Assembly (NCBI GenBank): GCA_022575985.1
Contig: JAKSXM010000137.1
Coordinates: 17,812,001 to 17,876,000, forward strand
Origin: Anagrus nilaparvatae
Taxonomy: Eukaryota > Arthropoda > Insecta > Hymenoptera > Mymaridae
Reading direction: 5' to 3'
Length of the DNA: 64,000 nucleotides
The notes beneath the pieces are model-generated. The model did no database searches, had not been told where the DNA came from, and saw only the letters and a list, made by a program, of their open reading frames with translations. Below are positions 25,534 through 39,800 of this stretch, in pieces (the first letter of the stretch is position 1; the number at the start of each line of letters is the position of its first letter). A program made the translations under genes and the position numbers.

Positions 25534-28500
25534 ATTATAAGTAAACTTGGTTTATAAGAATTTTAACCAATTCAAATGGTTTCATGAAAGTGGATCCACC
25601 TTTTCTAAATATACAATAATTTTAATACTTATTTAATTTATTTATATCTTGTTTTTTAATTACACTGGCCTGGTGGGCCGTATTTGTTTTAGTTTTCCTC
25701 TACGTAGAATATACTCTTATTATTAGTAAACTTGGTTTATAAAAATTTTAACCAATTCAAATGGTTTCAAGCAAGTAGATCCAAAGATTCTAAAAATTCA
25801 ATATTTTTGATACCTATTAATATTTTTATATCTTGTTCTTTTATTTCTCAGGCCTTTTGGACTGTATTTGTTAAGGTTTTTCTCTATTTTACATATTTTT
25901 TCATTATAAGTAAACTTGTTTTATAAAAATTTTAACCTATTCAAATGGTTTCATGAAAGTGGATCCACCTTTTCTAAATATACAATAATTTTAATACTTT
26001 TTTAATTTATTTATACCTTGTTTTTTAATTACGCTGGCCTGAAGGGCCGTATTTGTTTAAGTTTTCCTCTACGTAGAATATTCTCTTATTATTAGTAAAC
26101 TTGGTTTATAAAAATTTTAACCAATTCAAATGGTTTCAAGCAAGTAGATCCAAAGATTCTAAAAATACAATATTTTTGATACCTATTTAAATTATTATAT
26201 CTTGTTTTTTTATTTCTCAGGCCTTTTGGACTGTATTTGTTTAGGTTTTTCTCTATTTTACATATTTTTTCATTATAAGTAAACTTGTTTTATAAAAATT
26301 TTAACCTATTCAAATGGTTTCATGAAAGTGGATCCACCTTTTCTAAATATACAATAATTTTAATACTTTTTTAATTTATTTATATCTTGTTTTTTAATTA
26401 CGCTGGCCTGAAGGGCCGTATTTGTTTAAGTTTTTCTCTACGTAGAATATTCTCTCATTATTAGTAAAATTAGTTTATGAAAATTTTAACCAATTCAAAT
26501 GAATTCATAAAAGTGGATCCAAAGATTCTAAAAATACAATATTTTTGATACCTAATTAAATTTTTTATATCTTGTTTTTTTATTTCTCAGGCCTTTTGGA
26601 CTATATTTGTTTGGGTTTTTCTCTATTTTACATATTTTTTCATTATAAGTAAACTTGTTTTATAAAAATTTTAACCTATTTAAATGGTTTCATGCAAGTT
26701 GATCCAACGTTTATAAAAATACAATAATTTTGATACCTATTTAAATTTTTTATATTATGTTTTTTTATTCCTCAGGCCTTTTGGACTGTATTTGTTTAAG
26801 TTTTTCTCTATTTTATATATTTTTTTATTATAAGTAAACTTGGTTTATAAGAATTTTAACCAATTCAAATGGTTTCATGAAAGTGGATCCACCTTTTCTA
26901 AATATACAATAATTTTAATACTTATTTAATTTATTTATACCTTGTTTTTTAATTACGCTGGCCTGAAGGGCCGTATTTGTTTAAGTTTTTCTCTACGTAG
27001 AATATTCTCTTATTATTAGTAAACTTGGTTTATAAAAATTTTAACCAATTCAAATGGTTTCATGCAAGTAGATCCAAAGATTCTAAAAATACAATATTTT
27101 TGATACCTATTTAAATTTTTATATCTTGTTTTTTTATTTCTCAGGCCTTTTGGACTGTATTTGTTAAGGTTTTTCTCTATTTTACATATTTTTTCATTAT
27201 AAGTAAACTTGTTTTATAAAAATTTTAACCTATTCAAATGGTTTCATTAAAGTGGATCCACCTTTTCTAAATATACAATAATTTTAATACTTTTTTAATT
27301 TATTTATATCTGTTTTTTAATTACGCTGGCCTGAAGGGCCGTATTTGTTTTAGTTTTTCTCTACGTAGAATATTCTCTTATTATTAGTAAACTTGGTTTA
27401 TAAAAATTTTAACCAATTCAAATGGTTTCATGCAAGTAGATCCAAAGATTCTAAAAATACAATATTTTTGATACCTAATTAAATTATTTATATCTTGTTT
27501 TTTTATTTCTCAGGCCTTTTGGACTGTATTTGTTTAGGTTTTTCTCTATTTTACATATTTTTTCATTATAAGTAAACTTGTTTTATAAAAATTTTAAACT
27601 ATTGAAATGGTTTCATGCAAGTGGATCCAACGTTTATAAAAATACAATAATTTTGATACCTATTCAAATTTTTTATATTATGTTTTTTTATTCCTCAGAC
27701 TTTTGGACTGTATTTGTTTAAGTTTTACTCTATTTTATATATTTTTTTATTATAAGTAAACTTGGTTTATAAGAATTTTAACCATTTAAATGGTTTCATG
27801 AAAGTGGATCCACCTTTTCTAAATATACAATAATTTTAATACTTATTTAATTTATTTATATCTTGTTTTTTAATTACACTGGCCTGGTGGGCCGTATTTG
27901 TTTTAGTTTTCCTCTACGTAGAATATTCTCTTATTATTAGTAAACTTGGTTTATAAAAATTTTAACCAATTCAAATGGTTTCAAGCAAGTAGATCCAAAG
28001 ATTCTAAAAATTCAATATTTTTGATACCTATTTATATTTTTATATCTTGTTCTTTTATTTCTCAGGCCTTTTGGAATGTATTTGTTAAGGTTTTTCTCTA
28101 TTTTACATATTTTTTCATTATAAGTAAACTTGTTTTATAAAAATTTTAACCTATTCAAATGGTTTCATGAAAGTGGATCCACCTTTTCTAAATATACAAT
28201 AATTTTAATACTTATTTAATTTATTTATATCTTGTTTTTTAATTACGCTGGCCTGAAGGGCCGTATTTGTTTTAGTTTTTCTCTACGTAGAATATTCTCT
28301 TATTATTAGTAAACTTGGTTTATAAAAATTTTAACCAATTCAAATGGTTTCAAGCAAGTAGATCCAAAGATTCTAAAAATACAATATTTTTGATACCTAT
28401 TTAAATTTTTATATCTTGTTTTTTTATTTCTCAGGCCTTTTGGACTGTATTTGTTTAGGTTTTTCTCTATTTTACATATATTTTCATTATAAGTAAACTT

Positions 28501-31500
28501 GTTTTATAAAAATTTTAACCTATTCAAATGGTTTCATGAAAGTGGATCCACCTTTTCTAAATATACAATAATTTTAATACTTTTTTAATTTATTTATATC
28601 TTGTTTTTTAATTACGCTGGCCTCAAGGGCCATATTTGTTTAAGTTTTTCTCTACGTAGAATATTCTCTCATTATTTGTAAACTGGGTTTATAAAAATTT
28701 TAACCAATTCAAATGGTTTCATGCAAGTAGATCCAACGTTTATAAAAATACAATAATTTAGATACCTAATTAAATTTTTTATATCTTGTTTTTTTATTTC
28801 TCAGGTCTTTTGGACTGTATTTGTTTAGGTTTTTCTCTATTTTACATATGTTTTCATTATAAGTAAACTTGTTTTATAAAAATTTTAACCTATTGAAATG
28901 GTTTCATGCAAGTGGATCCAACGTTTATAAAAATACAATAATTTTGATACCTATTTAAATTTTTTATATCTTGTTTTTTAATTACACTGGCCTGGTGGGC
29001 CGTATTTGTTTTAGTTTTTCTCTACGTAGAATATTCTCTTATTATTAGTAAACTTGGTTTATAAAAATTTTAACCTATTCAAATGGTTTCATGAAAGTGG
29101 ATCCACCTTTTCTAAATATACAATAATTTTAATACTTATTTAATTTATTTATATCTGTTTTTTTATTACGCTGGCCTGGTGGGCCGTATTTGTTTTAGTT
29201 TTTCTCTACGTAGAATATTCTCTTATTATTAGTAAACTTGGTTTATAAAAATTTTAACCTATTCAAATGGTTTCATGAAAGTGGATCCACCTTTTCTAAA
29301 TATACAATAATTTTAATACTTATTTAATTTATTTATATCTGTTTTTTTATTACGCTGGCCTGAAGGGCCGTATTTGTTTTAGTTTTTCTCTACGTAGAAT
29401 ATTCTCTTATTATTAGTAAACTTGGTTTATAAAAATTTTAACCAATTCAAATGGTTTCATGCAAGTAGATCCAAAGATTCTAAAAATACAATAATTTTGA
29501 TACCTAATTAAATTTTTTATATCTTGTTTTTTTATTTCTCAGGCCTTTTGGACTGTATTTGTTTAGGTTTTTCTCTATTTTATATATTTTTTTATTATAA
29601 GTAAACTTGGTTTATAAGAATTTTAACCAATTCAAATGGTTTCATGAAAGTGGATCCACCTTTTCTAAATATACAATAATTTTAATACTTATTTAATTTA
29701 TTTATATCTTGTTTTTTAATTACACTGGCCTGGTGGGCCGTATTTGTTTTAGTTTTCCTCTACGTAGAATATTCTCTTATTATTAGTAAACTTGGTTTAT
29801 GAAATTTTTAACCAATTCAATTGGTTTCAAGCAAGTAGATCCAAAGATTCTAAAAATTCAATATTTTTGATACCTATTTATATTTTTATATCTGGTTTTT
29901 TTATTTCTCAGGCCTTTTGGAATGTATTTGTTAAGGTTTTTCTCTACTTTACATATTTTTTCATTATAAGTAAACTTGTTTTATAAAAATTTTAACCTAT
30001 TTAAATGGTTTCATGCAAGTGTATCCTACGTTTATAACAATACAATAATTTTGATACCTATTTAAATTTTTTATATTATGTTTTTTTATTCCTCAGGCCT
30101 TTTGGACTGTATTTGTTTAAGTTTTTCTCTATTTTATATATTTTTTTATTATAAGTAAACTTGGTTTATAAGAATTTTAACCAATTCAAATGGTTTCATG
30201 AAAGTGGATCCACCTTTTCTAAATATACAATAATTTTAATACTTATTTAATTTATTTATATCTTGTTTTTTAATTACACTGGCCTGGTGGGCCGTATTTG
30301 TTTTAGTTTTCCTCTACGTAGAATATTCTCTTATTATTAGTAAACTTGGTTTATAAAAATTTTAACCAATTCAAATGGTTTCAAGCAAGTATATCCAAAG
30401 ATTTTAAAAATTCAATATTTTTGATACCTATTTATATTTTTATATCTTGTTCTTTTATTTCTCAGGCCTTTTGGACTGTATTTGTTAAGGTTTTTCTCTA
30501 TTTTACATATTTTTTCATTATAAGTAAACTTGTTTTATAAAAATTTTAACCTATTCAAATGGTTTCATGAAAGTGGATCCACCTTTTCTAAATATACAAT
30601 AATTTTAATACTTTTTTAATTTATTTATACCTTGTTTTTTAATTACGCTGGCCTGAAGGGCCGTATTTGTTTAAGTTTTCCTCTACGTAGAATATTCTCT
30701 TATTATTAGTAAACTTGGTTTATAAAAATTTTAACCAATTCAAATGGTTTCAAGCAAGTATATCCAAAGATTCTAAAAATACAATATTTTTGATACCTAT
30801 TTAAATTTTTATATCTTGTTTTTTTATTTCTCAGGCCTTTTGGACTGTATTTGTTTAGGTTTTTCTCTATTTTACATATTTTTTCATTATAAGTAAACTT
30901 GTTTTATAAAAATTTTAACCTATTCAAATGGTTTCATGAAAGTGGATCCACCTTTTCTAAATATACAATAATTTTAATACTTTTTTAATTTATTTATATC
31001 TTGTTTTTTAATTACGCTGGCCTGAAGGGCCGTATTTGTTTAAGTTTTTCTCTACGTAGAATATTCTCTCATTATTAGTAAAATTAGTTTATGAAAATTT
31101 TAACCAATTCAAATGAATTCATAAAAGTGGATCCAAAGATTCTAAAAATACAATATTTTTGATACCTAATTAAATTTTTTATATCTTGTTTTTTTATTTC
31201 TCAGGCCTTTTGGACTATATTTGTTTGGGTTTTTCTCTATTTTACATATTTTTTCATTATAAGTAAACTTGTTTTATAAAAATTTTAACCTATTTAAATG
31301 GTTTCATGCAAGTTGATCCAACGTTTATAAAAATACAATAATTTTGATACCTATTTAAATTTTTTATATTATGTTTTTTTATTCCTCAGGCCTTTTGGAC
31401 TGTATTTGTTTAAGTTTTTCTCTATTTTATATATTTTTTTATTATAAGTAAACTTGGTTTATAAGAATTTTAACCAATTCAAATGGTTTCATGAAAGTGG

Positions 31501-32731
31501 ATCCACCTTTTCTAAATATACAATAATTTTAATACTTATTTAATTTATTTATATCTTGTTTTTTAATTACACTGGCCTGGTGGGCCGTATTTGTTTTAGT
31601 TTTCCTCTACGTAGAATATTCTCTTATTATTAGTAAACTTGGTTTATAAAAATTTTAACCAATTCATATGGTTTCATGCAAGTAGATCCAAAGATTCTAA
31701 AAATACAATATTTTTGATACCTATTTAAATTTTTATATCTTGTTTTTTTATTTCTCAGGCCTTTTGGACTGTATTTGTTAAGGTTTTTCTCTATTTTACA
31801 TATTTTTTCATTATAAGTAAACTTGTTTTATAAAAATTTTAACCTATTCAAATGGTTTCATGAAAGTGGATCCACCTTTTCTAAATATACAATAATTTTA
31901 ATACTTTTTTAATTTATTTATACCTTGTTTTTTAATTACGCTGGCCTGAAGGGCCGTATTTGTTTAAGTTTTTCTCTACGTAGAATATTCTCTTATTATT
32001 AGTAAACTTGGTTTATAAAAATTTTAACCAATTCAAATGGTTTCATGCAAGTAGATCCAAAGATTCTAAAAATACAATATTTTTGATACCTATTTAAATT
32101 TTTATATCTTGTTTTTTTATTTCTCAGGCCTTTTGGACTGTATTTGTTAAGGTTTTTCTCTATTTTACATATTTTTTCATTATAAGTAAACTTGTTTTAT
32201 AAAAATTTTAACCTATTCAAATGGTTTCATGAAAGTGGATCCACCTTTTCTAAATATACAATAATTTTAATACTTTTTTAATTTATTTATATCTGTTTTT
32301 TAATTACGCTGGCCTGAAGGGCCGTATTTGTTTTAGTTTTTCTCTACGTAGAATATTCTCTTATTATTAGTAAACTTGGTTTATAAAAATTTTAACCAAT
32401 TCAAATGGTTTCATGCAAGTAGATCCAAAGATTCTAAAAATACAATATTTTTGATACCTAATTAAATTATTTATATCTTGTTTTTTTATTTCTCAGGCCT
32501 TTTGGACTGTATTTGTTTAGGTTTTTCTCTATTTTACATATTTTTTCATTATAAGTAAACTTGTTTTATAAAAATTTTAAACTATTGAAATGGTTTCATG
32601 CAAGTGGATCCAACGTTTATAAAAATACAATAATTTTGATACCTATTCAAATTTTTTATATTATGTTTTTTTATTCCTCAGACTTTTGGACTGTATTTGT
32701 TTAAGTTTTTCTCTATTTTATATATTTTTTT
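25534..32731 (+). repeat. 7,198-bp higher-order unit 2, copy 1
   Basis: This is a tandem copy of unit 1 with identical monomer order. Diagnostic differences are few. The first B monomer has gaatatactc (near 25708) and caagtagatcc where unit 1 has gaatattctc and caagtatatcc. At 30761 a t replaces the g at 23563. Position 25819 (a) is private to this copy. Landmarks lie at 26501, 28619, 28804-29356, 29810, 31115 and 31665. Confidence 0.88.
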
Positions 32732-34180
32732 ATTATAAGTAAACTTGGTTTATAAGAATTTTAACCAATTCAAATGGTTTCATGAAAGTGGATCCACCTT
32801 TTCTAAATATACAATAATTTTAATACTTATTTAATTTATTTATATCTTGTTTTTTAATTACACTGGCCTGGTGGGCCGTATTTGTTTTAGTTTTCCTCTA
32901 CGTAGAATATACTCTTATTATTAGTAAACTTGGTTTATAAAAATTTTAACCAATTCAAATGGTTTCAAGCAAGTAGATCCAAAGATTCTAAAAATTCAAT
33001 ATTTTTGATACCTATTTATATTTTTATATCTTGTTCTTTTATTTCTCAGGCCTTTGGAATGTATTTGTTAAGGTTTTTCTCTATTTTACATATTTTTTCA
33101 TTATAAGTAAACTTGTTTTATAAAAATTTTAACCTATTCAAATGGTTTCATGAAAGTGGATCCACCTTTTCTAAATATACAATAATTTTAATACTTATTT
33201 AATTTATTTATATCTTGTTTTTTAATTACACTGGCCTGGTGGGCCGTATTTGTTTTAGTTTTCCTCTACGTAGAATATTCTCTTATTATTAGTAAACTTG
33301 GTTTATAAAAATTTTAACCAATTCAAATGGTTTCAAGCAAGTATATCCAAAGATTTTAAAAATTCAATATTTTTGATACCTATTTATATTTTTATATCTT
33401 GTTCTTTTATTTCTCAGGCCTTTTGGACTGTATTTGTTAAGGTTTTTCTCTATTTTACATATTTTTTCATTATAAGTAAACTTGTTTTATAAAAATTTTA
33501 ACCTATTCAAATGGTTTCATGAAAGTGGATCCACCTTTTCTAAATATACAATAATTTTAATACTTTTTTAATTTATTTATACCTTGTTTTTTAATTACGC
33601 TGGCCTGAAGGGCCGTATTTGTTTAAGTTTTCCTCTACGTAGAATATTCTCTTATTATTAGTAAACTTGGTTTATAAAAATTTTAACCAATTCAAATGGT
33701 TTCAAGCAAGTAGATCCAAAGATTCTAAAAATACAATATTTTTGATACCTATTTAAATTTTTATATCTTGTTTTTTTATTTCTCAGGCCTTTTGGACTGT
33801 ATTTGTTTAGGTTTTTCTCTATTTTACATATTTTTTCATTATAAGTAAACTTGTTTTATAAAAATTTTAACCTATTCAAATGGTTTCATGAAAGTGGATC
33901 CACCTTTTCTAAATATACAATAATTTTAATACTTTTTTAATTTATTTATATCTTGTTTTTTAATTACGCTGGCCTGAAGGGCCGTATTTGTTTAAGTTTT
34001 TCTCTACGTAGAATATTCTCTCATTATTAGTAAAATTAGTTTATGAAAATTTTAACCAATTCAAATGAATTCATAAAAGTGGATCCAAAGATTCTAAAAA
34101 TACAATATTTTTGATACCTAATTAAATTTTTTATATCTTGTTTTTTTATTTCTCAGGCCTTTTGGACTATATTTGTTTTG
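32732..34180 (+). repeat. Partial third 7.2-kb unit with an extra dimer
   Basis: It starts like unit 2 (gaatatactc near 32906, 7,198 bp after 25708). It then carries ggcctttggaatg (a T-run one base short, near 33050) and one additional dimer, so the B monomer at 33298 is 41 monomers after 25732 instead of 39. Homology continues through the gaattc tag at 34067 and fades near 34180-34250, where an r half of a different subtype (cctattgaaatgg) follows. It is outside the visible part of copy 2. Confidence 0.78.
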
Positions 34181-36897
34181 GTTTTTCTCTATTTTACATA
34201 TTTTTTCATTATAAGTAAACTTGTTTTATAAAAATTTTAACCTATTGAAATGGTTTCATGCAAGTGGATCCAACGTTTATAAAAATACAATAATTTTGAT
34301 ACCTATTCAAATTTTTTCTATTATGTTTTTTTATTCCTCAGGCCTTTTGGACTGTATTTGTTAAGGTTTTTCTCTATTTTACATATTTTTTCATTATAAG
34401 TAAACTTGTTTTATAAAAATTTTAACCTATTCAAATGGTTTCATGAAAGTGGATCCACCTTTTCTAAATATACAATAATTTTAATACTTTTTTAATTTAT
34501 TTATACCTTGTTTTTTAATTACGCTGGCCTGAAGGGCCGTATTTGTTTAAGTTTTTCTCTACGTAGAATATTCTCTCATTATTAGTAAAATTAGTTTATA
34601 AAAATTTTAACCAATTCAAATGAATTCATAAAAGTGGATCCAAAGATTCTAAAAATACAATATTTTTGATACCTATTTAAATTATTATATCTTGTTTTTT
34701 TATTTCTCAGGCCTTTTGGACTGTATTTGTTAAGGTTTTTCTCTATTTTACATATTTTTTCATTTTAAGTAAACTTGTTTTATAAAAATTTTAACCTATT
34801 CAAATGGTTTCATGAAATTTGATCCACCTTTTCTATATATACAATAATTTTAATACTTATTTAATTTATTTATATCTTGTTTTTTAATTACGCTGGCCTG
34901 AAGGGCGGTATTTGTTTAAGTTTTTCTCTACGTAGAATATTCTCTCATTATTAGTAAACTGAGTTTATAAAAATTTTAACCAATTCAAATCGTTTCATGC
35001 AAGTAGATCCAACGTTTATAAAAATACAATAATTTTGATACCTAATTAAATTTTTTATATCTTGTTTTTTTATTTCTCAGGCCTTTTGGACTGTATTTGT
35101 TAAGGTTTTTCTCTATTTTACATATTTTTTCATTATAAGTAAACTTGTTTTATAAAAATTTTAACCTATTCAAATGTTTTCATGAAAGTGGATCCACTTT
35201 TTCTAAATATACAATAATTTTAATACTTTTTTAATTTATTTATACCTTGTTTTTTAATTACGCTGGCCTGAAGGGCCGTATTTGTTTAAGTTTTTCTCTA
35301 CGTAGAATATTCTCTCATTATTAGTAAAATTAGTTTATGAAAATTTTAACCAATTCAAATGAATTCATAAAAGTGGATCCAAAGATTCTAAAAATACAAT
35401 ATTTTTGATACCTAATTAAATTTTTTATATCTTTTTTTTTTATTTCTCAGGCCTTTTGGACTATATTTGTTTGGGTTTTTCTCTATTTTACATATTTTTT
35501 CATTATAAGTAAACTTGTTTTATAAAAATTTTAACCTATTTAAATGGTTTCATGCAAGTGGATCCAACGTTTATAAAAATACAATAATTTTGATACCTAT
35601 TTAAATTTTTTATATTATGTTTTTTTATTCCTCAGGCCTTTTGGACTGTATTTGTTTAAGTTTTACTCTATTTTATATATTTTTTTATTATAAGTAAACT
35701 TGGTTTATAAGAATTTTAACCATTTTAATGGTTTCATGAAAGTGGATCCACCTTTTCTAAATATACAATAATTTTAATACTTATTTAATTTACTTATATC
35801 TTGTTTTTTAATTACGCTTGCCTGGTGGGCCATATTTGTTTTAGTTTTCCTCTACGTAGAATATTCTCTTATTATTAGTAAACTTGGTTTATAAAAATTT
35901 TAACCAATTCAAATGGTTTCAAGCAAGTAGATCCAAAGATTCTAAAAATACAATATTTTTGATACCTATTTAAATTTTTATATCTTGTTTTTTTATTTCT
36001 CAGGCCTTTTGGACTGTATTTGTTTAGGTTTTTCTCTATTTTACATATTTTTTCATTATAAGTAAACTTGTTTTATAAAAATTTTAACCTATTCAAATGG
36101 TTTCATGAAAGTGGATCCACCTTTTCTAAATATACAATAATTTTAATACTTATTTAATTTATTTATATCTTGTTTTTTAATTACGCTGGCCTGGTGGGCC
36201 GTATTTGTTTTAGTTTTCCTCTACGTAGAATCTTCTCTTATTATTAGTAAACTTGGTTTATAAAAATTTTAACCAATTCAAATGGTTTCATGCAAGTAGA
36301 TCCAACGTTTATAAAAATACAATAATTTTGATACCTAATTAAATTTTTTATATCTTGTTTTTTTATTTCTCAGGCCTTTTGGACTATATTTGTTTGGGTT
36401 TTTCTCTATTTTACATATTTTTTCATTATAAGTAAACTTGTTTTATAAAAATTTTAACCTATTTAAATGGTTTCATGCAAGTGGATCCAACGTTTATAAA
36501 AATACAATAATTTTGATACCTATTTAAATTTTTTATATTATGTTTTTTTATTCCTCAGGCCTTTTGGACTGTATTTGTTTAAGTTTTTCTCTATTTTATA
36601 TATTTTTTTATTATAAGTAAACTTGGTTTATAAGATTTTTAACCAATTCAAATGGTTTCATGAAAGTGGATCCACCTTTTCTAAATATACAATAATTTTA
36701 ATACTTATTTAATTTATTTATATCTTGTTTTTTAATTACACTGGCCTGGTGGGCCGTATTTGTTTTAGTTTTCCTCTACGTAGAATATTCTCTTATTATT
36801 AGTAAACTTGGTTTATAAAAATTTTAACCAATTCAAATGGTTTCAAGCAAGTAGATCCAAAGATTCTAAAAATTCAATATTTTTGATACCTATTTAT
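34181..36897 (+). repeat. Mosaic segment closing copy 1
   Basis: Blocks from several parts of the array are juxtaposed. An r half with attttttctattatg resembles 8195-8380. gaattc-tagged monomers occur at 34622 and 35361, only three and four monomers apart. 34790-35630 matches 12086-12926 at a constant shift of 22,704 bp (gcggta at 34905 against 12201). From 35627 the sequence switches to the homologue of 2401. The close spacing of tags that are elsewhere 2.6-6.6 kb apart suggests repeated unequal exchange here. Confidence 0.75.
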
Positions 36898-39800
36898 ATT
36901 TTTATATCTTGTTTTTTTATTTCTCAGGCCTTTTGGACTGTATTTGTTTAGGTTTTTCTCTATTTTACATATATTTTCATTATAAGTAAACTTGTTTTAT
37001 AAAAATTTTAACCTATTCAAATGGTTTCATGAAAGTGGATCCACCTTTTCTAAATATACAATAATTTTAATACTTTTTTAATTTATTTATATCTTGTTTT
37101 TTAATTACGCTGGCCTCAAGGGCCATATTTGTTTAAGTTTTTCTCTACGTAGAATATTTTCTCATTATTTGTAAACTGGGTTTATAAAAATTTTAACCAA
37201 TTCAAATGGTTTCATGCAAGTAGATCCAACGTTTATAAAAATACAATAATTTAGATACCTAATTAAATTTTTTATATCTTGTTTTTTTATTTCTCAGGTC
37301 TTTTGGACTGTATTTGTTTAGGTTTTTCTCTATTTTACATATTTTTTCATTATAAGTAAACTTGTTTTATAAAAATTTTAACCTATTGAAATGGTTTCAT
37401 GCAAGTGGATCCAACGTTTAAAAAAATACAATAATTTTGATACCTATTCAAATTTTTTCTATTATGTTTTTTTGTTCCTCAGGCCTTTTGGACTGTATTT
37501 GTTTAAGTTTTTCTCTATTTTATATATTTTTTTATTATAAGTAAACTTGGTTTATAAGAATTTTAACCTATTCAAATGGTTTCATGAAAGTGGATCCACT
37601 TTTTCTAAATATACAATAATTTTAATACTTTTTTAATTTATTTATACCTTGTTTTTTAATTACGCTGGCCTGAAGGGCCGTATTTGTTTTAGTTTTCCTC
37701 TACGTAGAATATTCTCTTATTATTAGTAAACTTGGTTTATAAAAATTTTAACCAATTCAAATGGTTTCAAGCAAGTAGATCCAAAGATTCTAAAAATTCA
37801 ATATTTTTGATACCTATTTATATTTTTATATCTTGTTTTTTTATTTCTCAGGCCTTTTGGAATGTATTTGTTAAGGTTTTTCTCTATTTTACATATTTTT
37901 TCATTATAAGTAAACTTGTTTTATAAAAATTTTAACCTATTCAAATGGTTTCATGAAAGTGGATCCACCTTTTCTAAATATACAATAATTTTAATACTTA
38001 TTTAATTTATTTATATCTTGTTTTTTAATTACGCTGGCCTGAAGGGCCGTATTTGTTTTAGTTTTTCTCTGCGTAGAATATTCTCTTATTATTAGTAAAC
38101 TTGGTTTATAAAAATTTTAACCAATTCAAATGGTTTCAAGCAAGTAGATCCAAAGATTCTAAAAATACAATATTTTTGATACCTATTTAAATTTTTATAT
38201 CTTGTTTTTTAATTTCTCAGGCCTTTTGGACTGTATTTGTTAAGGTTTTTCTCTATTTTACATATTTTTTCATTATAAGTAAACTTGTTTTATAAAAATT
38301 TTAACCTATTCAAATGGTTTCATGAAAGTGGATCCACCTTTTCTAAATATACAATAATTTTAATACTAATTTAATTTATTTATATCTGTTTTTTAATTAC
38401 GCTGGCCTGAAGGGCCGTATTTGTTTTAGATTTTCTCTACGTAGAATATTCTCTTATTATTAGTAAACGTGGTTTATAAAAATTTTAACCAATTCAAATG
38501 GTTTCAAGCAAGTAGATCCAAAGATTCTAAAAATACAATATTTTTGATACCTATTTAAATTTTTATATCTTGTTTTTTTATTTCTCAGGCCTTTTGGAAT
38601 GTATTTGTTAAGGTTTTTCTCTATTTTACATATTTTTTCATTATAAGTAAACTTGTTTTATAAAAATTTTAACCTATTCAAATGGTTTCATGAAAGTGGA
38701 TCCACCTTTTCTAAATATACAATAATTTTAATACTTATTTAATTTATTTATATCTTGTTTTTTAATTACGCTGGCCTGAAGGGCCGTATTTGTTTTAGTT
38801 TTTCTCTGCGTAGAATATTCTCTTATTATTAGTAAACTTGGTTTATAAAAATTTTAACCAATTCAAATGGTTTCATGCAAGTAGATCCAAAGATTCTAAA
38901 AATACAATATTTTTGATACCTATTTAAATTTTTATATCTTGTTTTTTTATTTCTCAGGCCTTTTGGACTGTATTTGTTAAGGTTTTTCTCTATTTTACAT
39001 ATTTTTTCATTATAAGTAAACTTGTTTTATAAAAATTTTAACCTATTCAAATGGTTTCATGAAAGTGGATCCACCTTTTCTAAATATACAATAATTTTAA
39101 TACTTTTTTAATTTATTTATACCTTGTTTTTTAATTACGCTGGCCTGAAGGGCCGTATTTGTTTAAGTTTTTCTCTACGTAGAATATTCTCTTATTATTA
39201 GTAAACTTGGTTTATAAAAATTTTAACCAATTCAAATGGTTTCAAGCAAGTAGATCCAAAGATTCTAAAAATACAATATTTTTGATTCCTATTTAAATTT
39301 TTATATCTTGTTTTTTTATTTCTCAGGCCTTTTGGACTGTATTTGTTTAGGTTTTTCTCTATTTTACATATTTTTTCATTATAAGTAAACTTGTTTTATA
39401 AAAATTTTAAGCTATTCAAATGGTTTCATGAAAGTGGATCCACCTTTTCTAAATATACAATAATTTTAATACTTTTTTAATTTATTTATATCTTGTTTTT
39501 TAATTACGCTGGCCTCAAGGGCCATATTTGTTTAAGTTTTTCTCTACGTAGAATATTCTCTCATTATTTGTAAACTGGGTTTATAAAAATTTTAACCAAT
39601 TCAAATGGTTTCATGCAATTAGATCCAACTCTTATAAAAATACAATAATTTAGATACCTAATTAAATTTTTTATATCTTGTTTTTTTATTTCTCAGGTCT
39701 TTTGGACTGTTTTTGTTTTAGGTTTTTCTCTATTTTACATATTTTTTCATTATAAGTAAACTTGTTTTATAAAAATTTTAACCTATTGAAATGGTTTCAT

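Larger units (their letters stand above)
4039..36897 (+). repeat. Long repeat unit, copy 1 (32,859 bp)
   Basis: About 178 monomers make up the first copy of a recently duplicated block. Every rare private variant checked in the first 8 kb recurs exactly 32,859 bp later: ttttagattttctc near 5570, taagctattc near 6549, aataatttgaatac near 9009, ttaagtacgct near 11811. After 13390 the shift is 32,305 bp because copy 2 lacks one trimer: cctaaagggcc near 14779, tagtcaac near 14835, ctgccctggtgg near 16807. Differences seen by eye are 5735 (g, against t in copy 2), 12682 (t against a), 25819 (a against t) and 26194 (a against t). The left limit is the last mismatch at 4038 against 36897. Confidence 0.9.
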
